From Hydrogenophaga taeniospiralis CCUG 15921 (GTDB lineage Bacteria > Pseudomonadota > Gammaproteobacteria > Burkholderiales > Burkholderiaceae_C): 64,000 nucleotides of DNA. Both the position numbers and the translations under genes were made by a program. The number at the start of each line of letters is the position of its first letter. Within the stretch, counting starts at the first letter, position 1. The notes beneath the pieces were generated by a model. It searched no databases. It had not been told where the DNA came from and saw only the letters and a program-made list of their open reading frames with translations. Location: the NCBI RefSeq assembly GCF_001592305.1, contig NZ_BCWR01000011.1, positions 124,001-188,000 on the forward strand, given 5' to 3'. This document shows positions 29,577 through 39,366 of this stretch, piece by piece.

Positions 29577-31577
29577 ATGCACCGGGGGTATCGCCTGCTG
29601 TGGCGGCTGCTGGTGCTGCCCATGCTGGGCTGGCTCTGGTGGCGGGGCCGCAAGGAGCCTGGGTACCGGCGCCATGTCGGGCAGCGGCTCGGCTTCATCC
29701 ACCCTGCGCCCGAATCGTCGGGCTGCCTGCTGATCCACGCCGCGTCCGCCGGAGAAATGCAGGCCACCCTGCCGCTGATCCAGGCGCTGCGCACCGTGTG
29801 GCCGGACCACGCCCTGGTGGTCAGCACCCAGACCCCCACCGGCGCACAGGCCCTGCACGCGCAGTGGAACGGCGCCATCCAGCACGTGTACCTGCCGTTC
29901 GACACCCCGGGCGCCACGGCCCGGTTTCTGGACCGCCTGCAGCCCCGGCTGCTGATCCTGACGGAGCGCGAGCTGTGGCCGGAACTGCTGCTGCAATGCC
30001 GCCGCCGGGCCATTCCCGTGGTGCTGCTGAACGCGCGCCTGTCCGAGCACTCCCTGCGCAGTTACCAGCGCTGGCATGCCCTGATGGACCCGGTGTGGTC
30101 GCAACTGGCCTGCGTCTGCGCCACCGACACCGCGAGCCTGGAACGCTACCGCAGCCTCGGCGTCCCGCCGCAGCGGCTGGTGCTGGCCGGCAACCTGAAG
30201 TTCGACGCACCCCTGCCCGAGCACGCATCACCGCCGCCCCCCTGGGCCGAAGGGGCCACCGTCGTGGTGGCGGGCAGCACCCACGAGTTTGAAGAAGAGC
30301 AGCTTCTGCCCGCCTGGAAAAGCTTCTCGTCACGCCACCCCGATGCCCTGCTCATCCTCGTGCCCCGGCACCCGCAGCGCTTCGAGGCGGTGGCCCGCCG
30401 CCTGGACGAGCTGGGTCTGGTGTACGCCCGGCACAGCCGGGGTGAAACGCCCGGCGCGGGCGTGCGCATCCTGCTGGGCGACAGCATGGGCGAACTCGTG
30501 CGCTGGTACCGGCTGGCCACGGCCTGCTTCATTGGCGGAACGCTGGCACCCATCGGCGGACACAACGCCCTGGAGGCCATGGCCCTGGGCAAGCCCGTGC
30601 TGTTCGGCCCGCACACGGAAAATTTCCAGAACCTGTACGAGGAAATCGAGCGCAGCGGCGCCGGCCTGCGGGTCGGCTCCGCCGACGAGCTGTTCGCCCG
30701 CGTCCAGCACTGGACCAAAACACCCGAGGAATGGGCTCGCAGTGGCCAGGCCGCACAAGAGCTGGTGTTGCGCCACCAGGGCGCCACGCGGCGCCACCTG
30801 GACGCCATCCGCCCGCTCTGGCACGTGAGTGACGAGGCCCACCGCACCCGCATCGTGCAGCAGGTCGTCGGGCCACAGACCCTCTGGCACGACCCCGCCC
30901 TGCTGGACCGGGTCGAACCCGCGACCTTCGAGCCGCCCAGGCCGGACGATGCCAGCGCCCAGCGCCTGGCCACCGGCAGCGGGCGCGGCCAGGCCCACCT
31001 GATCCAGGCCGGCGGGCAGGCGCTGGTGCTGCGGCACTACCGCCGGGGCGGATGGATCGCGCGGCTCAGCCCGGACCGGTACGCACGCACCCCGGTCGCC
31101 AACAGCCGGGCCATGCGGGAATACGCGCTGCTGCGCCTGATGCGCTCGTGGAACCTGCCGGTGCCCCAGCCCGTGGCGGCCAGACACTGGTCACATGGCT
31201 GGCTGTACAGCGCCGACATTCTGGTGGCGATGATCCCCGACACGCGCAACGTGGCACAAATGCTGTCCCAGGAACGCCTCCCGGCCCAGGCCTGGCGCCA
31301 GTTGGGCTCGGCCATCCGCCAGCTGCACGACCACCAGGTCTTTCACTCCGATCTGAATTGCCACAACCTGCTGCTGGACGGTTCGGGCCGGGCCTGGATC
31401 GTCGATTTCGACAAGTGCGCGCTGCGCCCCGGCGACACCTGGAAACCGGACAACCTGGCCCGTCTTCTGCGCTCGCTGCGCAAGGAGCTTGGCCGGCTCC
31501 CGGTGTTCCACTGGCACGAGGCGGACTGGGAACACCTGCTGCAGGGCTACAACGCGCCCGAACCCCGGCCCGTCTAG
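29577..31577 (+). CDS. waaA: Fused Kdo transferase (WaaA) and Kdo kinase (KdkA)
   Basis: 666 residues. Residues 1-425 are WaaA: N-terminal membrane anchor, HAASAGEM (catalytic Glu60), ERELWPELL, LAGNLKFD, GGTLAPIGGHNALEA and VLFGPHTENF. These transfer Kdo from CMP-Kdo to lipid IVA. Residues 430-666 are a KdkA-type small kinase: LVLRHYRRGGWIARL, the catalytic loop HSDLNCHNLLLD (590-601) and VDFDK (609-613), which phosphorylates Kdo at O-4. There is no stop or frameshift between the halves. A mono-functional transferase followed by 4-phosphorylation is the Haemophilus scheme, which the fusion would do in one protein. Confidence 0.88.
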   Translation: MHRGYRLLWRLLVLPMLGWLWWRGRKEPGYRRHVGQRLGFIHPAPESSGCLLIHAASAGEMQATLPLIQALRTVWPDHALVVSTQTPTGAQALHAQWNGAIQHVYLPFDTPGATARFLDRLQPRLLILTERELWPELLLQCRRRAIPVVLLNARLSEHSLRSYQRWHALMDPVWSQLACVCATDTASLERYRSLGVPPQRLVLAGNLKFDAPLPEHASPPPPWAEGATVVVAGSTHEFEEEQLLPAWKSFSSRHPDALLILVPRHPQRFEAVARRLDELGLVYARHSRGETPGAGVRILLGDSMGELVRWYRLATACFIGGTLAPIGGHNALEAMALGKPVLFGPHTENFQNLYEEIERSGAGLRVGSADELFARVQHWTKTPEEWARSGQAAQELVLRHQGATRRHLDAIRPLWHVSDEAHRTRIVQQVVGPQTLWHDPALLDRVEPATFEPPRPDDASAQRLATGSGRGQAHLIQAGGQALVLRHYRRGGWIARLSPDRYARTPVANSRAMREYALLRLMRSWNLPVPQPVAARHWSHGWLYSADILVAMIPDTRNVAQMLSQERLPAQAWRQLGSAIRQLHDHQVFHSDLNCHNLLLDGSGRAWIVDFDKCALRPGDTWKPDNLARLLRSLRKELGRLPVFHWHEADWEHLLQGYNAPEPRPV

Positions 31578-31593
31578 GCGCCGGCGAGCGCCG

Positions 31594-32880
31594 TCAAGGC
31601 GGCGACTGCGCCGGAGCGTCGGCTGCGGCGCCCGGTGACTGCACGGCACGGCGCGAACCGGCCGACGCCATCAGTAGCGCCATCATCAAGATGAAGAAAT
31701 GGCTCTCGGTGGACAGCCAGAACGAGCTGTGCGTCATGTTGGACGTCACCAGCACGGCGACGAAGGACAGCATCAGGGCCCGATGGGCCCGCGGATACCG
31801 GAAGGCCTGGCGCACGATCACGAACAGCAGCCAGAAGAACAACACCAGCCCCACCAGGCCGAGCTCGAAGAAGAACAGCAGAAACTGGTTGTGGGGATGC
31901 GGGCAGACCGTGGCGCAGAACTGCGGGTCCTTGAAATAGTTCTGGGCCAGCACGGGATACGACGCCGTTCCCGCGCCCAGCAGCGACCGTTCCGACGAGT
32001 TCTTCACCACGAAGCGCCAGACCTCCACCCGCGCACCCACCGAGGTCACGGTGGACAGGCTGCTGCTGCGCGCCTCTTCCCAGGCCTGCATGCTGCGGTG
32101 CTGGAACTGCGGCGACACCAGGAAGGCCACGGTCAGCACGGCCAGGGCGCCGACCAGGATGCCCAGCACCTTCTTGATGCGGGCCCCCACGAAAAAGATG
32201 CCGAACACCAGAGTCGAAAACAGCAGGCTCAAGTAGCCGGTGCGACCCGCGGACAGGAACAGGATGCTGGCGGCACCCAGCGCCGCCACCAGCCACCAGC
32301 CCACGGCGGCCTTGCGGGAGTGCGCCCGGATGGCCCAATAGGCGCACAGGCACACGAAGAACGCCATCATGATGCCCTGGGAGATGTAGTCCTTGAACAC
32401 CGTGTGGTCCACGCCAAAGCCCTGGTTGTCGGTGCGCGACCAGGGGATGGAGATCCAGACGTTGAGCCAGGTGGACACCAGGGTGAACAACATGGCCAGC
32501 GCGAAGGCCTTCCAGCACAGCACCCGCGTCTTCTTCTCGAACAGCAGCGTGATGAAGATGGGCAGCAGCAGGAACTTGAGGTATTTCTTGAAATACCCCC
32601 CGATGTCGATCCATTCGGCTGGCGACCAGGTGGCCGCGAGCAGGATGTAGGCGGCCAGACAGAACACCGGCCAGGCCACCGGGTTCTTGAGGATCGAGGC
32701 ATCGACGCATCGGGTGCCGTGCCGGAACACCCGCGGCAGCAGCAGCAGCAGGGTCAACGCCATCAGGGAGTTGGCCAGCGCCACGGACACCGGGAACGCG
32801 GCGAACACCGCCACCAGGGTCAGGGCGGCGGCTTTGCTGCACAGGACGTCCATCCCGGCGCCGGGACGCGGCAGGCTCAT
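31594..32880 (-). CDS. O-antigen ligase / Wzy-like membrane protein
   Basis: 428 residues with about 11 hydrophobic helices and the Wzy_C/WaaL feature of a large periplasmic loop (WEEARSSSLSTV, VWRFVVKNSSERSLLGAG) with a downstream PHPHNQFLLFFFELG, the conserved His region of O-antigen ligases. Such proteins join O-polysaccharide to lipid A-core in the periplasm. The C-terminal tail is Ala/Pro-rich. ATG 32880 was chosen; another in-frame ATG lies 27 bases upstream and neither has a good ribosome site. Confidence 0.82.
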   Translation of the reverse strand: MSLPRPGAGMDVLCSKAAALTLVAVFAAFPVSVALANSLMALTLLLLLPRVFRHGTRCVDASILKNPVAWPVFCLAAYILLAATWSPAEWIDIGGYFKKYLKFLLLPIFITLLFEKKTRVLCWKAFALAMLFTLVSTWLNVWISIPWSRTDNQGFGVDHTVFKDYISQGIMMAFFVCLCAYWAIRAHSRKAAVGWWLVAALGAASILFLSAGRTGYLSLLFSTLVFGIFFVGARIKKVLGILVGALAVLTVAFLVSPQFQHRSMQAWEEARSSSLSTVTSVGARVEVWRFVVKNSSERSLLGAGTASYPVLAQNYFKDPQFCATVCPHPHNQFLLFFFELGLVGLVLFFWLLFVIVRQAFRYPRAHRALMLSFVAVLVTSNMTHSSFWLSTESHFFILMMALLMASAGSRRAVQSPGAAADAPAQSPP

Positions 32881-33026
32881 GGGATGGCCACCGTCATGTC
32901 GTTCCATCGGCTGCGCAACGTGGGTTTCACGAGAGTCATTTTTTTGTAGCGTGTTTCGACCGGGGCCCAACAACGTGGACATTTTTCGCAACCCCGGGTC
33001 TTGTACATCGGCTTGGGCACCTGGAT

Positions 33027-33827
33027 TCATCGCTTGACCACATCCGCGTTTTCCGACATCGGATCGTATTTCAGTATCGCGTACCGGAAAAAGCACTCCA
33101 GCGAAACCACCAGGCAGAACAGAAAGCCCGGTCCTCCGCAGAGAAACCCCTTGCGGAAGAAATAGAACCGCACGAAATTCATCAGGGCCGACGCCAGGCC
33201 ACGCCGGATACCGCCCTTTTTCCCGGCCTGGGCACGCCGCACGGCGCCGAGCTGCGCGTACTGCGCGAGCTTGAGCAGGCTGCCATAGACGGTCTCGCGG
33301 GAGTGGTGCAGCAAACGGCCCTTGAAGGCCCGCTCGGGCGTGTCCGGGTGGCGCAGGATGGCGTGTTCGTGCACCACGCCCTCGTAGCGCAGGATGTTCG
33401 ACATGGCGAACAGGCGCCTCACGCCACCGGCCACCTTGGTCATGCGCGTGAGCGGTGTGCCAAAGGCCACCTGCTCCCAGAAGACTTTCCAGACCGCTTC
33501 GCTGCGGGTTTCGACCGCATGCTGGATTTCCTGCTTCAGCGGCGCGGGAATCGTCTCGTCGGCGTCGAGAAAGAAGATGTAGTCGGTGCGCACATGTTCG
33601 AGCAGGCGGTTGCGCTGAACCGCAAAGCCCTGCCAGTCGGCGTACAGATGGACCTCGGCGCCCTTGTCGGCGGCGATCTCGCGGGTGCGGTCGGTGCTGC
33701 CGCTGTCGATCACGATGATCTGATCGGCAAAAGCCGCGTTGTCGATGCACGCGGCGATGCGGCGCTCTTCGTTGAGCGTCAGGATGCCGATGCACAGAGT
33801 CGGTTTTTTGTCTTGATCTTCAATCAT
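33027..33827 (-). CDS. Family 2 glycosyltransferase, WaaE/KdtX-like
   Basis: 266 residues. GT2 motifs are LCIGILTLNEERRI, IIVIDSGSTDRT and FFLDADETI (DxD). The FEVQRNRLLE-like element and the YEGVVHEHAIL segment are shared with LPS core beta-1,4-glucosyltransferases of the WaaE/LgtF group. A hydrophobic segment sits near the C-terminus. It overlaps the preceding glycosyltransferase by 8 bases. Confidence 0.87.
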   Translation of the reverse strand: MIEDQDKKPTLCIGILTLNEERRIAACIDNAAFADQIIVIDSGSTDRTREIAADKGAEVHLYADWQGFAVQRNRLLEHVRTDYIFFLDADETIPAPLKQEIQHAVETRSEAVWKVFWEQVAFGTPLTRMTKVAGGVRRLFAMSNILRYEGVVHEHAILRHPDTPERAFKGRLLHHSRETVYGSLLKLAQYAQLGAVRRAQAGKKGGIRRGLASALMNFVRFYFFRKGFLCGGPGFLFCLVVSLECFFRYAILKYDPMSENADVVKR

Positions 33828-34725
33828 GACGTTTCCACTCCATCAAACCCATCCACCGACCCCACATGCGCGCCAGCAGCTTGGGCGAGAAGGCGATGAG
33901 CCGCAACGGCATCGCCAGCGTGGTCGTCAGCAACAGAAAACGGCGCAGCCGCAACGCGGCCGCAAGCGACTGGTGCTTCACCGCGAAGATCAGCTTGGAC
34001 TGCGCATGGTGGTAACCACGCACGTACTCGCTGCGCCACGGCGCGGCCCCCTTGACCGAGCCCCGCGAGAAATGCACGGCCAGCACCTGCGGCAGCACCA
34101 CCATAGGCAGGTGGGCGTTGAACAGCCGCAGGCAGAGGTCGTCGTCTTCGTAGTACAGGAAAAACTGTTCGTCGAAAAAACCCACCGACTCGAAACGGGC
34201 CATGCGGAACAACATGGCCGCACCACAGACGAAACCCACACAGACCGGACCACTGGCCCGCGGCCCCGTGGATGTCCACAGCGTCTTGGGCCAACGGTAG
34301 TTGATCTCGGGCTTGCCGGTAACGCTGACCAGTTGGGGCGCCAGGATCGCCGCGTCGCTCAGTTCGTTCGCGGCCGAGATCAGCGCCCCCAGGCCTTCGA
34401 CCGTGACTTGGCAATCGGGGTTGAGCAAGAAGGCGAACCCGGTCCGCACCTCCGCCAGGGCGCAGTTGTTGGCGGTGCCAAAGCCCAGATTGCGACCGTG
34501 GCGTAGCACGCGGGCGTGCGGCCACAGCTGCTGCGCCTGCTCGGGCGTGCCGTCGGCGCTGCCGTTGTCGGACACGATCACATGCGGGCACTGCGAGAGC
34601 AGGCCATCGAGCCCGCGCAGACAGTGCGCGCTCTCGTGGGTCACCACCACCACGGTGACCTGGTTCAGCAAGGCCGCGACCACGGGTGCTGTTTCAGGTG
34701 GCTGCGCTGGTAAGGACGGACTCAA
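33820..34725 (-). CDS. Family 2 glycosyltransferase, rhamnosyltransferase-like
   Basis: 301 residues. GT2 elements are VTVVVVTHESAHCL, VIVSDNGSADGT, GRNLGFGTANNCAL and FLLNPDCQV; the later FFLYYEDDDLCLRLF matches the acceptor/catalytic ED motif of WbbL-like rhamnosyltransferases. The start at 34725 is a TTG, 6 bases after the phosphomutase stop. No in-frame ATG precedes the conserved core, so the true start may be TTG or a nearby GTG. Confidence 0.85.
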   Translation of the reverse strand: MSPSLPAQPPETAPVVAALLNQVTVVVVTHESAHCLRGLDGLLSQCPHVIVSDNGSADGTPEQAQQLWPHARVLRHGRNLGFGTANNCALAEVRTGFAFLLNPDCQVTVEGLGALISAANELSDAAILAPQLVSVTGKPEINYRWPKTLWTSTGPRASGPVCVGFVCGAAMLFRMARFESVGFFDEQFFLYYEDDDLCLRLFNAHLPMVVLPQVLAVHFSRGSVKGAAPWRSEYVRGYHHAQSKLIFAVKHQSLAAALRLRRFLLLTTTLAMPLRLIAFSPKLLARMWGRWMGLMEWKRHD

Positions 34726-34731
34726 GGGAAC

Positions 34732-36114
34732 TCAATGGGCGCTCGCACCCACCACCGCGTCCGGCTTGCCCTGCAGCAGCAGGTCCAGCATGGCGGTTTC
34801 GATGCGGTGCAGGGCTTCGGTGGTGTGCCCTTCAAAACGCAGCACCAGCACGGGCGTGGTGTTCGACGCCCGGATCAGGCCGAAGCCGTCCGGCCAGTCC
34901 ACACGCACGCCATCGATGGTCGAGACCTTTGCGGGCGCGTCGAAATGCGCGAGCGCCACGAGCTTTTCGACCACGGCATGCGGCTCACCCTCGGCGCAGG
35001 CCACGTTGAGCTCGGGCGTGCTGAAGCTGGTGGGCAAGGCGTTGAGCACGGCGTTCGCGTCGGGGCTGCGGCTGAGGATTTCCAGCAGGCGCGCGCCGGC
35101 GTAGGTGCCGTCGTCAAAGCCGTACCAACGCTCTTTGAAAAAGATGTGACCACTCATTTCACCGCCGAGCGGGCTGTCCAGCTCTTTCATGCGCGCCTTG
35201 ATCAGCGAGTGGCCGGTCTTGTAGATGTGGGCCACGCCGCCAGCGGCCTCGATGGCCGGGGCCAGACGCTGCGAGCACTTCACGTCGAAGACGATGTTGC
35301 CGCCCGGCACGCGCGAGAGCACGTCCTGGGAAAACAGGATCATCTGGCGGTCAGGGTAGATGTTGTTGCCGTCCTTGGTCACGATGCCCAGGCGGTCTCC
35401 GTCGCCGTCGAAGGCCAAGCCCAGCTCGGCGTCGGTCTCGCGCAGGGTGCGGATCACGTCCTGCAGGTTCTCGGGCTTGCTCGGGTCCGGGTGGTGGTTG
35501 GGGAAGTTGCCATCGACCTCGCTGAAGAGCTCGATCACCTCGCAGCCCAGCGCGCGGAACAGCGCCGGCGCCGAAGCCCCGGCGATGCCGTTGCCACAGT
35601 CCACCACCACTTTCATCGGCCGCGAGAGCTTCACGTCGCCAATGATGCGATCGGTGTAGGGCGCCAGCACATTCACGTGGCGCACGCGCCCATCGTCGGC
35701 GAACCGGTGGCTATCGGTCTCCATCATGCGGCGCAGGGCCTGGATGTCCTCACCGTAGATGGCGCGGCCGCCCAGCACCATCTTGAAACCGTTGTAGTCC
35801 TTGGGGTTGTGGCTGCCCGTGACCTGGATGCCGCTCTTGCACAGCGTGCTGGCCGCGAAATACAGCATGGGGGTGGTCGCCAGGCCGATGTCGATCACGT
35901 CCACACCGGCGGCCACCAGGCCGCGGATGAGGGCGGCCGACAGGGCCGGGCCGCTCAGGCGGCCATCGCGGCCGACGGCCACCGTGTTTTCGCCCTGCTG
36001 GCGGGCCTGGGTGCCGAAGGCCAGGCCGAGGGCCTCGGCCACCGCCTCGTTGAGGGAGGCCGGGACCACGCCCCGAATGTCGTAGGCCTTGAAGATGGAT
36101 GCGGCAACTTGCAT
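34732..36114 (-). CDS. Phosphomannomutase/phosphoglucomutase
   Basis: 460 residues, four-domain alpha-D-phosphohexomutase. The catalytic phosphoserine loop is VTGSHNPKDYNG, the metal loop is LAFDGDGDRLG and the sugar-binding loop is GGEMSGHIFF. The phosphate-binding C-terminal RASNTTPVLVLRFE is present. It interconverts hexose 1- and 6-phosphates for GDP-mannose or UDP-glucose supply and heads a three-gene LPS operon. Confidence 0.94.
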   Translation of the reverse strand: MQVAASIFKAYDIRGVVPASLNEAVAEALGLAFGTQARQQGENTVAVGRDGRLSGPALSAALIRGLVAAGVDVIDIGLATTPMLYFAASTLCKSGIQVTGSHNPKDYNGFKMVLGGRAIYGEDIQALRRMMETDSHRFADDGRVRHVNVLAPYTDRIIGDVKLSRPMKVVVDCGNGIAGASAPALFRALGCEVIELFSEVDGNFPNHHPDPSKPENLQDVIRTLRETDAELGLAFDGDGDRLGIVTKDGNNIYPDRQMILFSQDVLSRVPGGNIVFDVKCSQRLAPAIEAAGGVAHIYKTGHSLIKARMKELDSPLGGEMSGHIFFKERWYGFDDGTYAGARLLEILSRSPDANAVLNALPTSFSTPELNVACAEGEPHAVVEKLVALAHFDAPAKVSTIDGVRVDWPDGFGLIRASNTTPVLVLRFEGHTTEALHRIETAMLDLLLQGKPDAVVGASAH

Positions 36115-36243
36115 GTAATTGTCTCAATCTCTGGATACGCCGATACCGTGGATTGTAGGTGGCCGGGCTGGTGCGCTTTTTGCTGCCCGTCAGGCAGGGA
36201 CATGTCCGGAAACGGCCAGTCAGACCCCTGTGATCGCCGTACC

Positions 36244-37866
36244 ATGCAGCCCATGGACACCCCAAGACGCCCCGACGACGACGCCCGCTACCGCGCCCTG
36301 TGCTCGCACGACGCGCGCTTTGACGGACGTTTTTTCATCGGCGTCACCTCCACCGGGGTCTACTGCCGGCCGGTCTGCCGGGTGCGCACGCCGCGGCGCG
36401 AGAACTGCCGTTTCTTCGACCATGCCGCCCAGGCCGAGCGGGCCGGTTTCCGCCCCTGCCTGCGCTGCCGCCCCGAGCTGGCGCCGCTGGAGCGCCACTG
36501 GTCGGTGGAAGACGCCTCCACCATCCTGGTGCAACAGGCCACACGCCTGCTCGACGACCCCCAGACCTGGCTGGACGCCGCGACCGAAGGCGCCACCGTG
36601 AACCGGCTGGCCGACCGCATGGGCGTGAGCGACCGCCATCTGCGGCGCATTTTCGAGGCCCGGCTCGGCGTCTCCCCGCTGCAGTACCTGCAGACCCGCA
36701 AGCTGCTCGCCGCCAAACAGCTGCTGGCCGACACCACCCTGCCCGTCACCCAGGTCGCGCTGGCCAGCGGTTTCGCCAGCCTGCGCCGCTTCAACGCGGC
36801 CATCCAGGCGCGCTACGGCCTGAGCCCCACCCAGATGCGCCGCAACCCGCTGACCCTGGCCACGCCCTCGCGCGTACCGGCCGGCCACGCTGGCACGGTG
36901 CGCCTGTCGTGGCGGCCACCGTACGACGCGGTGGCGATGCTGGGCTTCCTGGGCACCCGCGCGCTGCCCGGCGTGGAATGGGTGCAGCCCGATGCCCTGC
37001 GCCTGCAGCGCACGGTGCGGCTGACGGTGGCCGGGCAGCCGCACACCGGCTGGCTGGACGCGCAGCTCGACCCGACGGCCCACCGGCTGCTGCTGCGCGT
37101 GAGCGACAGCTTGCACGCGGTGCTGCCCAGCGTGATCTGGCGGGTGCGCGCGCTGTTCGACCTGGACGCCGACCCGCAGGCCATCAACGCCGTGCTGCAG
37201 GCCGACTTCCCCGGTGGCGACGGTCTGCGGGTGCCCGGCTGCTTCGACGGCTTCGAGCTGGCGGTGCGCGCGGTGCTGGGCCAGCAGATCACCGTGGCGG
37301 CGGCGCGCACGCTGGCCACCCGTCTGCTGGAGCGCTTCGGCGAACCCATCACCACGCCCGAACCGGCCCTGCACCGCCTGTTTCCCACGCCCCAGGCGCT
37401 GGCCGAGGCCGAGCCGCAGGCGCTGGGCGAGCTGGGCATCGTGCGCCAGCGCCAGGCCGCGATCCAGGCGCTGGCGCGCGCCGTGGCCAGCGGCCAGCTC
37501 GACCTGAGCGGCCACGCCGACCTGGCGCTCACCACCCAGGCCCTGCTGGCCCTGCCCGGCATCGGCCCCTGGACCGCGCAGTACATCGCCATGCGCGCCC
37601 TGCGCTGGCCCGACGCCTGGCCCCGTGGCGACGTGGCGCTGCACCAGGCTCTGGGCCTGGCCGATCTGAAAGGCCCCGCCGCCGCCCTTGCAGCCGCTGA
37701 CCAGGCCGCCGCCTGGCAACCCTGGCGCAGCTACGCCGTGGTCCGCGCCTGGGCCGGCTGCCACGCCCGCCCGGAGCCCCCTGGCGCCACGACCTGCGCC
37801 ACCAACGGCGCCGAGAACCCCATCGAGGCCCTCACCGAGCCCCCCACCCAGGACGACACACCATGA
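36244..37866 (+). CDS. Ada-type methyl-acceptor fused to AlkA DNA glycosylase
   Basis: 540 residues. The N-terminus is an Ada zinc domain with Cys41, Cys45, Cys72 and Cys75 (VYCRPVCRVRTP, RPCLRCRPE); Cys41 is the expected methyl acceptor. Next is an AraC-type helix-turn-helix (VNRLADRMGVSDRHLRRIF and QVALASGFASLRRFNAAI). The C-terminal half is AlkA_N plus an HhH-GPD glycosylase with LPGIGPWTAQY and the catalytic Asp463 after Gly. It combines alkylation sensing with removal of 3-methyladenine. ATG 36253 is an alternative start. It overlaps ogt by 4 bases. Confidence 0.92.
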   Translation: MQPMDTPRRPDDDARYRALCSHDARFDGRFFIGVTSTGVYCRPVCRVRTPRRENCRFFDHAAQAERAGFRPCLRCRPELAPLERHWSVEDASTILVQQATRLLDDPQTWLDAATEGATVNRLADRMGVSDRHLRRIFEARLGVSPLQYLQTRKLLAAKQLLADTTLPVTQVALASGFASLRRFNAAIQARYGLSPTQMRRNPLTLATPSRVPAGHAGTVRLSWRPPYDAVAMLGFLGTRALPGVEWVQPDALRLQRTVRLTVAGQPHTGWLDAQLDPTAHRLLLRVSDSLHAVLPSVIWRVRALFDLDADPQAINAVLQADFPGGDGLRVPGCFDGFELAVRAVLGQQITVAAARTLATRLLERFGEPITTPEPALHRLFPTPQALAEAEPQALGELGIVRQRQAAIQALARAVASGQLDLSGHADLALTTQALLALPGIGPWTAQYIAMRALRWPDAWPRGDVALHQALGLADLKGPAAALAAADQAAAWQPWRSYAVVRAWAGCHARPEPPGATTCATNGAENPIEALTEPPTQDDTP

Positions 37867-38441
37867 GCTTCCTACCGCAAGCGGTTCAAACCACCATTCC
37901 TTCCCCCCTGGGCCCGCTGCTGCTGGCCGCCAGCCCCCGGGGGCTGGCCGGCGTGTGGTACGCCGACCAACGCCACTTGCCCCTGCCGCAACAGGTGCAG
38001 CGCTGGCCCGTCGACCACGACCACGCCCTGCTGCGCTCCGCCGCCGCGCAACTGGACGCCTATTTCCAGGGCGAACGGTTGGACTTCGACCTGCCGCTGG
38101 ACCTCTCGGGCGGCACACCGTTCCAGCGAGCGGTGTGGCTGGCCCTGCTCGGCATCCCGGCGGGCCACACCCGCAGCTACGGCGACATGGCGCGCCAGAT
38201 CGAACGGCCGGCCGCGGTGCGCGCGGTGGGCGCGGCCGTTGGTCGCAATCCGCTGGGCATCGTGGTGCCCTGCCACCGCGTGGTCGGCAGCCAGGGCGCC
38301 CTCACGGGCTACGCCGGCGGGCTGGACCGCAAGCGGGCCCTGTTGCGGCTCGAAGGCGCATTGATCGACAAAGCGCATCAATCGCCGGGGCAAACAGCAT
38401 CAACCGGCCATACCGCCGCACAGCCTTTGGCGGCACACTGA
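37863..38441 (+). CDS. ogt: Methylated-DNA--protein-cysteine methyltransferase
   Basis: 192 residues. The active-site motif PCHRVVG has the acceptor Cys137, with the preceding GIPAGHTRSYGDMA and AVGAAVGRNP helices of the DNA-binding fold. It repairs O6-methylguanine in one suicide reaction. ATGA overlap with the AlkA/Ada gene indicates coupled translation, making a two-gene alkylation repair operon. About 25 residues beyond the conserved domain form a low-complexity tail. Confidence 0.95.
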   Translation: MSFLPQAVQTTIPSPLGPLLLAASPRGLAGVWYADQRHLPLPQQVQRWPVDHDHALLRSAAAQLDAYFQGERLDFDLPLDLSGGTPFQRAVWLALLGIPAGHTRSYGDMARQIERPAAVRAVGAAVGRNPLGIVVPCHRVVGSQGALTGYAGGLDRKRALLRLEGALIDKAHQSPGQTASTGHTAAQPLAAH

Positions 38442-38445
38442 GCCC

Positions 38446-39363
38446 ATGTCACCCGCCCTCGTCCTCGAATTCATCCTGCTCGCCGCCCTCTGGGGCTCGT
38501 CCTTTCTCTTCATGCGCCTGGGCGCGGCCGAGTTCGGCGCCTTGCCCACGGCGGGCCTGCGCGTGGCGCTGGCCTCCCTGTTCCTGCTGCCGGCCTTTCT
38601 GGTCCCCGGCGTCTGGAGCGACTTCGTGCGCCGCGCCAAGCCCATCCTCTTCGTGGGCCTGCTCAACTCGGGCATCCCGTTTGCGCTGTTCGCCTTCGCG
38701 GTGATGCACATCACGACCGGCCTCACGTCCATCCTGAACGCCACGGTGCCGCTGCTGGGCGCGGTGGTGGCCTGGCTCTGGCTCAAGGACCGCCCGGGCG
38801 GCTCGCGCATGCTGGGCCTGGCGATCGGCTTCGCGGGCGTGACGCTGCTGGTGATCGGCAAGTCCGGTGCCACCGGGGTGGCCGGGGCCGGGGCCGAGTC
38901 CACCGGCACCACCCTGCTGGCCATGGGGGCCTGTCTGCTGGCCACGCTGTGTTACGGCATCGCCGCAAGTTTCACCAAACGTTACCTCACCGGCGCCCAC
39001 CCGTTGGCCACCGCCACCGGCAGCCAGATCGGCGCGGCTCTGGGCCTGGCCCTGCCCACGTTGTGGCTCTGGCCCGAGCAGCCCGTGAGCCCAACGGCCT
39101 GGGGCGCGCTGGCCGCGGTGGCGCTGTTCTGCACCGCCATCGCCTACATCCTGTTCTTCCGCATCATCGAAAAGGCCGGCCCGAGCAAGGCGCTCACCGT
39201 CACCTTCCTCGTGCCGGTGTTCGCCCTGCTCTACGGCGTGTTCTTCCTGGGCGAGCGCATCACGCCCTGGATGGTGATCTGCGGGCTCATCATCGTCTGC
39301 GGCACCGCGCTGTCCACCGGGCTGGTGCGGCTGCAGTGGCTGGAGCGCCGCGCCAGCGCCTGA
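38446..39363 (+). CDS. EamA-family (DMT) transporter
   Basis: 305 residues with ten predicted helices in two EamA repeats (ALWGSSFLFMRLGA and YGIAASFTKRYL; each repeat ends with a TSILNATVPLLGAV- or GPSKALTVTFLVPVF-type segment). It is probably a metabolite exporter of unknown substrate. It follows ogt by 4 bases and converges on nifQ, with 3 bases between the stops. Confidence 0.88.
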   Translation: MSPALVLEFILLAALWGSSFLFMRLGAAEFGALPTAGLRVALASLFLLPAFLVPGVWSDFVRRAKPILFVGLLNSGIPFALFAFAVMHITTGLTSILNATVPLLGAVVAWLWLKDRPGGSRMLGLAIGFAGVTLLVIGKSGATGVAGAGAESTGTTLLAMGACLLATLCYGIAASFTKRYLTGAHPLATATGSQIGAALGLALPTLWLWPEQPVSPTAWGALAAVALFCTAIAYILFFRIIEKAGPSKALTVTFLVPVFALLYGVFFLGERITPWMVICGLIIVCGTALSTGLVRLQWLERRASA

Positions 39364-39366
39364 GAT

